From Pseudomonadota bacterium (GTDB lineage Bacteria; Myxococcota_A; Polyangia; Polyangiales; Polyangiaceae), in contig JAEXCN010000497.1 in the NCBI GenBank assembly GCA_023402175.1, positions 1 to 64,000 of the forward strand: a stretch of DNA of 64,000 nucleotides. The letters are read 5' to 3'. The notes beneath the pieces are model-generated. The model worked only from the letters and a program-made list of their open reading frames with translations, searched no databases and was not told the DNA's origin. A program made the position numbers and the translations under genes. Of this stretch, positions 50,669-58,878 are shown one piece after another; the stretch's first letter is position 1; every line of letters begins with the position of its first letter.

Positions 50669-52450
50669 TCAGGCGATCTTCGGCGGCTCGGAGTCTGCGT
50701 CGATAGGGAGCTGGAGGGTCACGCGAGTGCCCTGCTGGCCATCGGGACCGAGCTCGATGCAACCGCCGTGGGCGTCGACGATGCTCTTCACGATCGCGAG
50801 CCCGAGACCGGTCCCCGTCGCCTTGGTCGTGAAGAACGGCTCGAACACGCGCCTCGCGATCGCCGGCGCGATGCCGGGACCAGTATCGGCGACCTCGATC
50901 CGTGCGATGCGCCGGCCCGCGCGCGCGTCGACGGCCGCTCGAATGACGACGCTTCCCGAGCTGCCCGCGGCCTGCGCGCCATTGACGAGCAGGTTCACGA
51001 GAGCGCGCCGCAACATCGCGTGATCGAGGCTCATCCGAGGGAAGTCCGGCGGCACCTCCGAGCGGATGGCGGCGCACTCGGGTCCGAGCTGCTGCGTGGC
51101 GGCGCTCAGGGCTCCGTCGACGACGTCGGTGAGCGAGTGTCGCTCGAGCGCGGGAGTGACCGGGCGCGCGAAGTCGAGCAGCTCGCGCACGAGCCTGTCG
51201 AGCCGCCTCGCCTCTTCACCCATGATTGCGAGGAGCACGGCGGCGTCGCCGGATTTCGGCATCGTCTTCCCGAGCGTGCCGAGCGAGTTGAAGAGCACCC
51301 CGAGCGGGTTCCTCACCTCGTGGGCGAGCGTCGCCGCGAGCTGTCCGATCGCAGCGAGGCGCTCGCGCTTCACGAGCTCCTCCTGCGCACGTGCGAGCCT
51401 CTCGTAGCCTTGCTTTACCTCTTCGAACAGGCGCGCATTCGCGACGGCCGTCGCGACCTGCGTCGCGATGAGCTCCGCACGCCCGATCTCCGACGTGCTC
51501 CACGTGCGCGGCCGTCGCGTATCGTCGATGACGACGGCGCCAATCGGCTCGCCGGTCGCGATCAGCGGCATCGCGAGGAGGCTCTTCTCCTCGAAGCGCC
51601 GGACGAGCTCTCTCTGCACAGCGTCCGACGCTTCGACGTCCTCGATGACGATCGTCTTCCGAGCCCGCAGCGCTTGCGCAGCGATCGACATCGCGGAGAT
51701 CGGGATCGTGCTCGTTCGGACGAAGTCGCGCCATTCAGGGTTCGAGCACGACACGCCTCGGAGCATCGTCCCGTCCTCGTCGAGGAGGAGGACGAATGCG
51801 TTCGACGCGTCGACCATCCGCGCGAGCATCTTCGCAGACAGCTCGAGCCGAGCATCGAGCGAGAGCGTGGCCGTGAGCGTCCGCGCCACCTCGAGCAACA
51901 TGCCCATCTCGTCGAGACGAGAGCTCGCGTCGGCAAAGAGGCGCGCATTCTCGAAGTGGACGACGAGCAAGTCGGACAGGATCTCGGCGAGCCGGAGCTC
52001 CCGCGGCGTGTACGGTCGATCGGTCCCTCGCCAGACGTTCAGCGAGCCGGTCGGGCGCTCTCGGGCGTGCAGCGGCAAGGTCGCGATGTGCACGACCCCT
52101 GCGTCGCGGAGCGCATCTCGAGCCGGGGTCGGAAACGACGCCACCGGGGAGCTCGTTGCCTTGCGCGCCGCGAGGCTGTGGCCTGTCCAGGTGCCTTCGA
52201 CGTCGATGCGGGCGGGAGCGTGATCGATGACGCCGGGCACGTGCTCGGACGCGGTCTTGACCAACGTCGTCCGCTCGCGATCGAGCTGATAGACGACCGC
52301 GCCGTCGCTCTCGGTGACGAGCATCGCCGTCCGGAGAGCCGCCGAGACGAGTTGATGGTAGTCACCGCTCACGCCCACGTGGGCGATCTTGCGAACGGCG
52401 TCGACGAGGAGGAGCAGATCCTCCTTCGACGGCTCGGTGTCGCTGGACAT
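50669..52450 (-). CDS. Cytosolic GAF-domain sensor histidine kinase
   Basis: The protein has 593 residues. Two GAF domains (about 25-170 and 185-342), a linking helix, the HisKA dimer domain with phospho-acceptor His377 in LAHEVRNPLG, and a HATPase domain whose N box (LVNLLVNGAQAA), G1 (DTGPGI) and G2 (GTGLGLAI) are complete. No membrane helix occurs, so it senses an intracellular ligand or redox state through GAF. No response regulator is adjacent. ATG 52450 was chosen rather than GTG 52456. The stop lies 55 nt before the kinase-cyclase start. Confidence 0.9.
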   Translation of the reverse strand: MSSDTEPSKEDLLLLVDAVRKIAHVGVSGDYHQLVSAALRTAMLVTESDGAVVYQLDRERTTLVKTASEHVPGVIDHAPARIDVEGTWTGHSLAARKATSSPVASFPTPARDALRDAGVVHIATLPLHARERPTGSLNVWRGTDRPYTPRELRLAEILSDLLVVHFENARLFADASSRLDEMGMLLEVARTLTATLSLDARLELSAKMLARMVDASNAFVLLLDEDGTMLRGVSCSNPEWRDFVRTSTIPISAMSIAAQALRARKTIVIEDVEASDAVQRELVRRFEEKSLLAMPLIATGEPIGAVVIDDTRRPRTWSTSEIGRAELIATQVATAVANARLFEEVKQGYERLARAQEELVKRERLAAIGQLAATLAHEVRNPLGVLFNSLGTLGKTMPKSGDAAVLLAIMGEEARRLDRLVRELLDFARPVTPALERHSLTDVVDGALSAATQQLGPECAAIRSEVPPDFPRMSLDHAMLRRALVNLLVNGAQAAGSSGSVVIRAAVDARAGRRIARIEVADTGPGIAPAIARRVFEPFFTTKATGTGLGLAIVKSIVDAHGGCIELGPDGQQGTRVTLQLPIDADSEPPKIA

Positions 52451-52485
52451 CAACACTGCATCTTATGCGGCGTCGGTCGCTTCTG

Positions 52486-53619
52486 TCAGGCCTGCCCGGC
52501 CGTCGGCGGCTTCGCGCTGAGTTGCACGGTCGAAGGTGCAGGCGATGCCGAGACCGTCACATCGGACGACGACGGCATCTCGTCGGGGAACGCCTTCAGC
52601 TCTTCGCTCACGCGGCGCAGGTACTGCTGCTTCACATGGAAGGGCAGGAACGCGCTCTTGAAGCCCGAGAGGATGATCTGCTTCAGATCCGGCAGCGAGA
52701 AGCCCAGCACCTTGTGGCAGAGCCACAGCTCCTTCGACACCGTCGTGTCGGTGACGAGGCGGTTGTCCGTGTTCACCGTCACACGCAGCCCGAGGTTCTT
52801 GTAAAGCTTGATGGGGTGGCTCGCGAGGTCGCGGATGGCCCCCGTCTGCACGTTCGACGACGGGCAGCACTCGAGGCTGATGCGGTGGTCGTTGACGTAG
52901 TGGAGGAGGTCGCCGTCTTCGCGAAGTCGGCATCCGTGGCCGATGCGGTGCGCGCCGCAGACGTGAATTGCCTGGTGGATCGACTCCGGGCCGTAGGCTT
53001 CGCCGGCGTGGATCGTGACGTTGATGTTGTTGTCGCGAACGAGCTGGAACGCCGCGCGATGGTGCTTCGCGGGGTGGTCGTATTCGGCGCCCGCGAGGTC
53101 GAACCCGACGACGCCGCGGTTCTTGTACGCGACGGCGAGCTCCGCCATCTCGAGCGAGCTCTCGGCGGAGACGTTGCGGATCCCGCAGAGGATGACGTTC
53201 GACTCGATGCCGTACTTGTCCTGCGCCGCGCGGAGGCCTTCGAGCACGGCCTCGACGACGGTGGTGAGCTTCAGGCCGCGCCGCGTGTGCAGCATCGGCG
53301 AGTAGCGCACCTCCATGTAGCGGACGTTCTCGCGGGCAGCGTCCTCGGCGAGCTCGTAGGCGGCGCGCGTGAGCGACTCGGCGCTCTGCAACACGCGGAG
53401 CGTCACGTCGAATGCCTTCAGGTACTCGACGAGCGAGCCGCAATTCATCCCGAGGTTCATGGCCTTGCGGAGGCCGTCCTCGTCGTGTGCGGGCAGCTCG
53501 ATCCGACCCTTGTCCGCGAGATCCAGGATGGTGGCGAGACGGAGCGAGCCGTCCAGGTGGACGTGCAGATCCGTCTTGGGGAGCTTCGTGATGATCTCGA
53601 GCGGGAGTGTCGACGCCAT
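52486..53619 (-). CDS. add: Adenosine deaminase
   Basis: The protein has 377 residues and removes the amino group of adenosine or deoxyadenosine to give inosine. Metal ligands: His19/His21 in TDLHVHLDGS, His in VTIHAGEAYG with catalytic Glu, and HRIGHGCR. The final metal Asp is in TVNTDNRLVTD; many enzymes have NTDDP there, but the NTDN form is known in actinobacterial homologues, so activity is expected. A C-terminal 30-residue Ser/Ala/Pro-rich tail is extra. ATG 53619 fits homologue starts. It is the first gene of the four-gene minus-strand run and lies 35 nt from the histidine kinase gene. Confidence 0.9.
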   Translation of the reverse strand: MASTLPLEIITKLPKTDLHVHLDGSLRLATILDLADKGRIELPAHDEDGLRKAMNLGMNCGSLVEYLKAFDVTLRVLQSAESLTRAAYELAEDAARENVRYMEVRYSPMLHTRRGLKLTTVVEAVLEGLRAAQDKYGIESNVILCGIRNVSAESSLEMAELAVAYKNRGVVGFDLAGAEYDHPAKHHRAAFQLVRDNNINVTIHAGEAYGPESIHQAIHVCGAHRIGHGCRLREDGDLLHYVNDHRISLECCPSSNVQTGAIRDLASHPIKLYKNLGLRVTVNTDNRLVTDTTVSKELWLCHKVLGFSLPDLKQIILSGFKSAFLPFHVKQQYLRRVSEELKAFPDEMPSSSDVTVSASPAPSTVQLSAKPPTAGQA

Positions 53620-53669
53620 GATCGAAGCTATCACGGGATGACCTCAGCCGCGAGCGGCCCCATATATTC

Positions 53670-54512
53670 ATGAGTAGCCGCACCATGTACCGCCAGAACG
53701 ACCGAACCAAGCGCTCGCCGATCGTCGTCGAGTACGTGTCGAAACGTATCCGCGCCGGCTTCCTCTTCCTGGCCGTGGTCATCGTCGCGATTGGGGCGAG
53801 CATGCTCGGCGGCATGCATGCCTCGCACGTGAGCTGCTCTCGGAGCGCCGTCCTCGACAATGGCATCTGCCAAATCCGCCGCTATGGACTCACGGGATCG
53901 ATCGACGAGGTCCTGCCCGCCAGCGACATCGCTTCGTTCGAGGTGACCATCCGCACCAACTCGAAGGGGCGGCAATACGCCGACACGCGGCTCGTGATGA
54001 GCCGTGAAAGCCATCGAAGTGCGATCGAGCTCGAGACCGGTTCGTGGAGCCCCATCGACCCAAAGGACGCGCTCGCGGCCCGATCCGAGCTGGAATCGTT
54101 CCAGCGCGGTCTGGCGATGTCCGCTGACATCTGGCTGATGCCGCACCTGGTCACGATGGCCTACATGTTGGCTTTCGGCCTCGGATTCATCGCCTTCGGC
54201 GTCGTGAGCCTGCGCGAGCAGCTCGGTCAGCTCCGACCAATCCGCATCGTCATCGACCCTGAACGCGAAGTGGTGATCATGCGCCGGCAGGAGATCCCCT
54301 GGAGCGAGATCGCGCACGTCGATATCGAGGGAGGCCGCGCGCTCTACTGGGCGAGCGGGAAGAACGAATACATCCCGGGGCACCGGCTCCGGTTCGTCCG
54401 CCGCTCCGGTCCCGACATCCCCGCGACCAAGGAGTTTCGCGCCGGCGATCCGACCGCGCACGAACGAGCGCGGAGGACGATCCTGCGCGCGCTCGGACGG
54501 GACTGCGACTGA
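53670..54512 (+). CDS. Two-helix membrane protein of unknown function
   Basis: The protein has 280 residues. Helices at about 28-50 and 155-180 enclose a beta-rich domain (60-145), and a second soluble domain (185-280) follows. The layout resembles two PH-like or YdbT-like halves, with IRIVIDPEREVVIMRRQEIPWSEIA as the start of the second in two parts; that resemblance is weak. An antisense open frame of 305 residues covers the same DNA but is Arg/Asp/His-rich with no motif, so the plus strand is taken as coding. It lies 50 nt from the divergent adenosine deaminase start. Confidence 0.6.
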   Translation: MSSRTMYRQNDRTKRSPIVVEYVSKRIRAGFLFLAVVIVAIGASMLGGMHASHVSCSRSAVLDNGICQIRRYGLTGSIDEVLPASDIASFEVTIRTNSKGRQYADTRLVMSRESHRSAIELETGSWSPIDPKDALAARSELESFQRGLAMSADIWLMPHLVTMAYMLAFGLGFIAFGVVSLREQLGQLRPIRIVIDPEREVVIMRRQEIPWSEIAHVDIEGGRALYWASGKNEYIPGHRLRFVRRSGPDIPATKEFRAGDPTAHERARRTILRALGRDCD

Positions 54513-54537
54513 GCCGCCGCCGCTACTCCACCCGATC

Positions 54538-54567
54538 GAACCGCTCACGACGACCCGCGAGCGGTTC
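54538..54567. terminator. Hairpin between convergent genes
   Basis: Arms 54538-54546 and 54559-54567 are exact 9-bp inverted repeats with a 12-nt loop, 25 nt past the membrane-protein stop and 60 nt past the lipoprotein stop. It could end both transcripts. Confidence 0.55.
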
Positions 54568-54628
54568 TCCGAAGCTTTGTAACGGCGCCGTTGGGTCGGT
54601 CGCTGTCAGGTCGCCATGACGCTCGTGG

Positions 54629-55147
54629 CTACTTCTTGCACTCCGTCATCTTCACGCACTTGCCTGCGCCGCCCTTCGTGCATTCGCTCTGACCGCGAAG
54701 CTCCTTTTTCCCGGCGCTGTCGCAGCAGCATTGCTGCACGGCGGGACCTGCATCGACGACGAGAGCGGCCGCGCACTTGTCCTTCTTCACGCACTGGCCC
54801 TTCTTCACCTTCGTGCACTCGCTCTGCCCGATCTGGGACAGCGGCTGGCCCGGGACCTCGCAGCAGCACGTCTCGGCGCTGCCCGCATCCAATGCTGCGG
54901 TGCCTCCGGCATCGGTGGAGTCCGTCGTCGCCGTCGCCGTCGCGGGAGGGGACGTCTTCGCTACGACGCCGCCGGCAGTGGCCGTCGTTGCTGTCGTCGG
55001 AGCACCGGTATCAGGCGTTTCCGCCGTGGTGTTCGTGGCGGCGGCCGTCGCGCTTGCGCCGGCGTCAGCCGCGGCCTCTTCCTTCTTGTGGCAAGCAGCG
55101 AGCACGAGAGCAAGCACGCACGCAGCGGCGGCGGTTCGATTCGACAT
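54629..55147 (-). CDS. Small lipoprotein with duplicated Cys module
   Basis: The precursor has 172 residues. The signal ends in LAACHK (Cys at about 19), and a low-complexity Ala/Thr region to about residue 95 follows. Two copies of a 30-residue module fill the C-terminus; each has CCC, then GQSECTK, then G(Q/K)CVK, and ends in Cys, giving at least 13 Cys in 75 residues. ATG 55147 follows GGAGGG and is clearly the start; the longer frame is Arg-rich. The function is unknown; a disulfide-rich or metal-binding surface protein is plausible. Confidence 0.7.
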   Translation of the reverse strand: MSNRTAAAACVLALVLAACHKKEEAAADAGASATAAATNTTAETPDTGAPTTATTATAGGVVAKTSPPATATATTDSTDAGGTAALDAGSAETCCCEVPGQPLSQIGQSECTKVKKGQCVKKDKCAAALVVDAGPAVQQCCCDSAGKKELRGQSECTKGGAGKCVKMTECKK

Positions 55148-55396
55148 GATCCCTCCAGCATGGAGCATGAGCTCCAGCGGCGAAGATCTTCGCCGCCGCG
55201 ATGCACGAGGGCCAAGAAGCCGAACGTTCGTGAAGATTCCCTCATCCACCGCGCGCGCGGCGCGCACGGTCCTCTGCGCGGGAGTCGGGTGCGCGGGCCC
55301 GCCCGTCGGCCGAGCGCGATCTCGCGCGCGACATCGGACGGACCCGGACGAGCGCAGCTGGGGCGGTTCAACGATCGGCCGAGCAGCGCTCTCGCC

Positions 55397-55861
55397 TCAG
55401 ACGGCGTCCTGCACGCGCACCTGACCGAACAGATATGCAGCGAGATTCATCCGATCGCGCGAGATCCTCTGGGCTCGGTTGTTTCCGCAGCCGAGCGGAC
55501 CCGACGCGTACCAAGCGATGGGCGCCGACGGGCAAACGCGGAGGGAGATGCGAAGGAGGTTCAATCCGGTGCGCACGCACGCATCGACGTTGCCGAGGAG
55601 CGCAGGCGATCCTCCCGCCGAGCGATGGATCTGGTACGCGCAGAACGACTCGCCCTTGTCTCCAATCGCGTCGGCAACGAACGTCGACTCGCGGAATGCG
55701 ACCGCCACCATGAGCGCTGCCGTCCGACGACGATCGGCGTCGTTCGCGAACAGAGGCTTGTTCGATTCGACAGCACGCGCAATCGCTCCACCGAGCTCGC
55801 TGTGGTCACGTCCAGGCGCAAGCTGTGTCATCGCGGCGAGAACGAACGGGAGAATGGACAT
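55397..55861 (-). CDS. Lysozyme-like/transglycosylase-fold exported protein
   Basis: The protein has 154 residues. A weak signal or anchor segment (SILPFVLAAM) precedes a helical domain: AVAFRESTFVADAIGD resembles the catalytic start of goose-type lysozymes and SLT enzymes with the Glu in FRES, and GESFCAYQIHR matches the (G/S)xGxxQI turn. The late WYASGPLGCG stretch resembles the aromatic substrate cleft (Y..G) of SLT domains. It is short, close to a single catalytic domain. ATG 55861 was chosen because GGAGA precedes it. A role in wall remodelling is inferred. Confidence 0.6.
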   Translation of the reverse strand: MSILPFVLAAMTQLAPGRDHSELGGAIARAVESNKPLFANDADRRRTAALMVAVAFRESTFVADAIGDKGESFCAYQIHRSAGGSPALLGNVDACVRTGLNLLRISLRVCPSAPIAWYASGPLGCGNNRAQRISRDRMNLAAYLFGQVRVQDAV

Positions 55862-56148
55862 GCGGGTCTCCAAACCGTGGAAACTCGATCGCTGAGCGAA
55901 GCGACCGAGGCGCGCGCCCCTTTGCGAGTGTCGTGCCGACACTGACGCAAAAGGGCGCGCACCGACCGGTCGCTGGGATCGTGAGGCATGTGGTCCGGTA
56001 GATTGTCGAAACGACGGGGCGGATCCGCGATGCATCCGATCACGCGTGCTGCAGCGGCTGTCGATTCTCCTGCCTGAGACAACCAGGCGATGTCACGGTC
56101 GGGACTCCGATCGGGGCAATTCGCACCGCGACCATGGGCGACACCCGT

Positions 56149-57828
56149 TCAGCGCGTCTTCAAGTACTCAATCAGTGCATGTTTGTCCGCATCCGGAAGC
56201 GACGCGCCGAAGTAGTGGCCGCCGTTCTCGACGAGCTCGGGGCACAGGTTCTTCGTCGGGTCCGCAGGATCGAGATTCGCGAATGCGTTGACCGGTGTGC
56301 CCGCTGGGAGAGGCGTCGACGAGCCGGGCAGGATGACCGTGTCGGTCGTGCGCTGGATCGATGCCGCGAAGTCACGGCTGCTCGGGTAGAGCAGCTCGTG
56401 CATCGAGGCCTCGTACATCGCCACGCGTCCAGCAACGGAAGGATCGCCGTTGTACGGACCGAGTCGGTTGTTGTGGAAGAAGGGCGCCGTGGCCCATGCA
56501 GCTTCGAGGAGCATCACGCGATAGAAGCCGGGTCCACCGGTCGGCCGCGCCTTGTATTCGTCCGAGGAGAACGCCGCCCAGATGTGACCGGCCGTCCAGT
56601 TCGTCGTGAGCGCGCGACAGCGATGTGTGCCGATCGCTCCCGGCGGCTCGCCCTTCGATGGATCGAAGCCCGACGCCGGAAGCACCTCGTCGTTCGAGAG
56701 GACCTCAGCCGAGTGGCAAGATGCACAGGTCTTGTCGAAGACCTTCTTGCCCTTCTTCACGACCGACCAGTCGACGAGCCACGAGCCGCCCGGCGCATCG
56801 GACAACCGCGGAGGTCGAGGCCGCTGCAAGAACTCGCAGAGATCCGGCACCGCCTTCTCCGCAGCGACGAAGTCGGCGCAATCATGCCGGCATTGATCGA
56901 GGTCGATCGGCGTCTGGCTTCCTCCCGGACCGTTTGCGAGGTGAGGCAGCACACACTCGGCGGCGCACGACCCGATGTTGAAGTAGACGCGGAGCGCCGC
57001 CTTTTCGCAGCCGACCGAGTCCTCGCCTCCCTGACCCGAGCGATGCACCTTGATGCGCAGACCGGCGTCGTGCTGCTTGAAGAAGGGCCGCTCGGGGAGA
57101 TCCCAGATGGGCGTGATCATGCCCGGGTTGACGATGTGATCGTTTTCGATCGCGGTCGTGTCGACGGTCCCGGGCGCCCATGATGCGAAGACCTGGTAAC
57201 GCGGATCCTGCGTCGAGAGGTGCGCGCCGAAGATCTTCCCGATACGGAGGAACTGGTTGCCGACGGTAGGGTGGATGTTGCTCCACTTCGGGTGGTTCGG
57301 ATTGGCAGGCGGGTTCGCGGGATCGAACCCCGCGTGGCAGGAAGCGCACGTGATGCCGAAGACGTACTTCGGACCGGTCGGCAACCGGTTCGGGAATTTT
57401 CGGATGCCGATGACGCCGGACGCCTCCGGATCGTCGCACTTGTCGAGGAAGCCCGTCGTCGCGTCGCCCTGCTTGCAGTCCGGATCGTTCAGCACGCCCC
57501 AGGTCGTGAAGCGCGTGTTCCGATCGGAGGTGAGCACCTCGTCGAAGCCGAGCGGAAGGTTGAAAGGCGGGCCCGCGACAATGAGCGAGAAGAACTTCTC
57601 GCCGCCGAACGTCGCCTCGAACCAGATGTCGCGACCGCGCTTCCATGCTGGCTTCGGCTTCTTCTTTCCCCACTTGCTCGAAGGCGCGCTCAGCGCTTCG
57701 GACGTCCGCGCCACGTCGTCGACCGCATCGTCGTCGCGTAGCGGGTTTTCGTTGTCGTCGTAGCCGGTACTGCAGGATGCGATGGCGACGCCGAGCGCCG
57801 CGGCCATCGTGAGCCTGGTCATTCTCAT
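56149..57828 (-). CDS. Dihaem cytochrome c lipoprotein
   Basis: The protein has 559 residues. A lipoprotein signal (AIASCS, Cys19) is followed by two haem-attachment motifs, both CASCH (161-165 and 368-372), about 200 residues apart. The second half resembles the dihaem peroxidase/CcP-like family (thiol-linked haem near an AVLSN-type loop, FHNNRLGPYNGD, and C-terminal ALIEYLKT). Four further Cys between residues 288 and 331 may form disulfides. AAGGAG at the start supports 57828. An electron-transfer or peroxidase role is likely; no dedicated partner lies next to it. Confidence 0.8.
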   Translation of the reverse strand: MRMTRLTMAAALGVAIASCSTGYDDNENPLRDDDAVDDVARTSEALSAPSSKWGKKKPKPAWKRGRDIWFEATFGGEKFFSLIVAGPPFNLPLGFDEVLTSDRNTRFTTWGVLNDPDCKQGDATTGFLDKCDDPEASGVIGIRKFPNRLPTGPKYVFGITCASCHAGFDPANPPANPNHPKWSNIHPTVGNQFLRIGKIFGAHLSTQDPRYQVFASWAPGTVDTTAIENDHIVNPGMITPIWDLPERPFFKQHDAGLRIKVHRSGQGGEDSVGCEKAALRVYFNIGSCAAECVLPHLANGPGGSQTPIDLDQCRHDCADFVAAEKAVPDLCEFLQRPRPPRLSDAPGGSWLVDWSVVKKGKKVFDKTCASCHSAEVLSNDEVLPASGFDPSKGEPPGAIGTHRCRALTTNWTAGHIWAAFSSDEYKARPTGGPGFYRVMLLEAAWATAPFFHNNRLGPYNGDPSVAGRVAMYEASMHELLYPSSRDFAASIQRTTDTVILPGSSTPLPAGTPVNAFANLDPADPTKNLCPELVENGGHYFGASLPDADKHALIEYLKTR

Positions 57829-58104
57829 CGTTTCTCCTTCGTTGGAGTTGTCGTTCGGCGTTCACACTCGACGCCGGCGCGAGCCGGTTCCCACGCGTGC
57901 GCGCGCGGTCAGCAATCGGCACGCCGCCTCGCGTGTGCGCGTTGAGCCGAGCTGCACCGCGTGGGCAGGAAGACGCGCGTGGCATTCCCCTCCGACGATC
58001 GATTTGCCGTAGCAAAGCGTCTCGCCGCGTCGCTCCTCCGCGCCGTTACGCGGCAGGTGAGCACGTTTCGGGCTGCGTCCTGCCGCGCAAGCGAGCGATG
58101 CGCC

Positions 58105-58767
58105 TCACCGCTGCGACGGCGCGGCGCCGCGACGGGCCCGAGCTCGGGCCGCCGGAGCACTCTCCTCGTCCCGCGCGCTCTCTCGTCCTTCCTCTTCCTC
58201 TTCCTCTTCCTCTTCCTCTTCCTCTTTGTCTCGTCCTCGATCGTCGCTTGCGCCTGCGGCAGCAGACGGGTTCTTCGCGAGATCCTCGGCGACGAGCTCC
58301 TCGAGCGGCTTCAGCTTCTCGAAGAGCTCCTCCGCCGACACTGCGGATCGCGGCTCCGCGCCGAGCAGCCACGGTGCGGCATCGATCGCCGTCTTCCAGG
58401 CGACCTCCTCGATGTCGGGGCAGGGCCGGTTGCATTCGCTCGCGCTCGCCTTGTTCGGCGACGCTGATGCACTCGAGCCTGCTTCGTCCGGAGAGGCGGC
58501 GACGGCGGCGTTCGCCTCGCCCGGCCCGGTGATCGCGTCGAGATAGACGTTCTCGAAGTCGCCACGTCGCGTCCGGTGGAAGGAGATCCTTGCGGGCCTG
58601 CCGATGTACCTCATCGCCTCCGCGCCGATCTCCTCACGGAACGTGCTGTATCGGTGCCCGTCGTCGTCGGTCAGGACGAAGCGGGTATTGCCTGAGCGTG
58701 ACTGGACGGGACGAACCTCACGGACGAGGACCGTGCGCTCGCCTCTGTCTCCCGTGGAAGCTCCCAT
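58105..58767 (-). CDS. Protein with N-terminal OB-like domain and poly-Glu tail
   Basis: The protein has 220 residues. Residues 8-80 look like a small beta barrel (RTVLVREVRPVQSRSGNTRF, then RPARISFHRT), possibly a nucleic-acid or ligand-binding OB fold. A middle part has a short Pro-Cys helix with CNRPCPDIEE, and the C-terminal 60 residues carry 12 Glu in a row from a 6-nt repeat, then an Arg/Ala tail. The longer frame begins with an Arg-rich stretch, so ATG 58767 is preferred. The function is unknown. It is confined to a region between two minus-strand genes and may be a stand-alone gene. Confidence 0.5.
   Translation of the reverse strand: MGASTGDRGERTVLVREVRPVQSRSGNTRFVLTDDDGHRYSTFREEIGAEAMRYIGRPARISFHRTRRGDFENVYLDAITGPGEANAAVAASPDEAGSSASASPNKASASECNRPCPDIEEVAWKTAIDAAPWLLGAEPRSAVSAEELFEKLKPLEELVAEDLAKNPSAAAGASDDRGRDKEEEEEEEEEEEEGRESARDEESAPAARARARRGAAPSQR
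58191..58226 (-). repeat. Hexanucleotide repeat (6 units) encoding poly-Glu
   Basis: Six perfect cctctt units on the + strand read as Glu-Glu codons on the coding strand. Slippage would change the tail by two residues per unit without a frameshift. Confidence 0.9.
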
Positions 58768-58878
58768 GCCGTGGGATCGAAGCAAGCGAGGAACCATCGA
58801 GCGCGCTCCAGCTCGCATGTCGATGCCTCGTCCACGCACGGCCGCGCTCCGCTCGCACGCTCCCGTGCGCGGCGCCGC

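Noticed and set aside
48766..52804. Plus-strand frames over the kinase-cyclase and histidine kinase genes
   Set aside because: The translated sequence is Arg/Glu/His shadow composition; the minus strand holds all catalytic motifs.
53631..54548. 305-codon minus-strand frame opposite the membrane protein at 53670-54512
   Set aside because: The plus-strand product has two clean hydrophobic helices and balanced composition; the minus product does not.
58144..58260. CRISPR-like look of the repeated cctctt stretch
   Set aside because: Units are contiguous with no spacers; it is a simple sequence repeat inside a gene. No CRISPR array was seen anywhere in the window.
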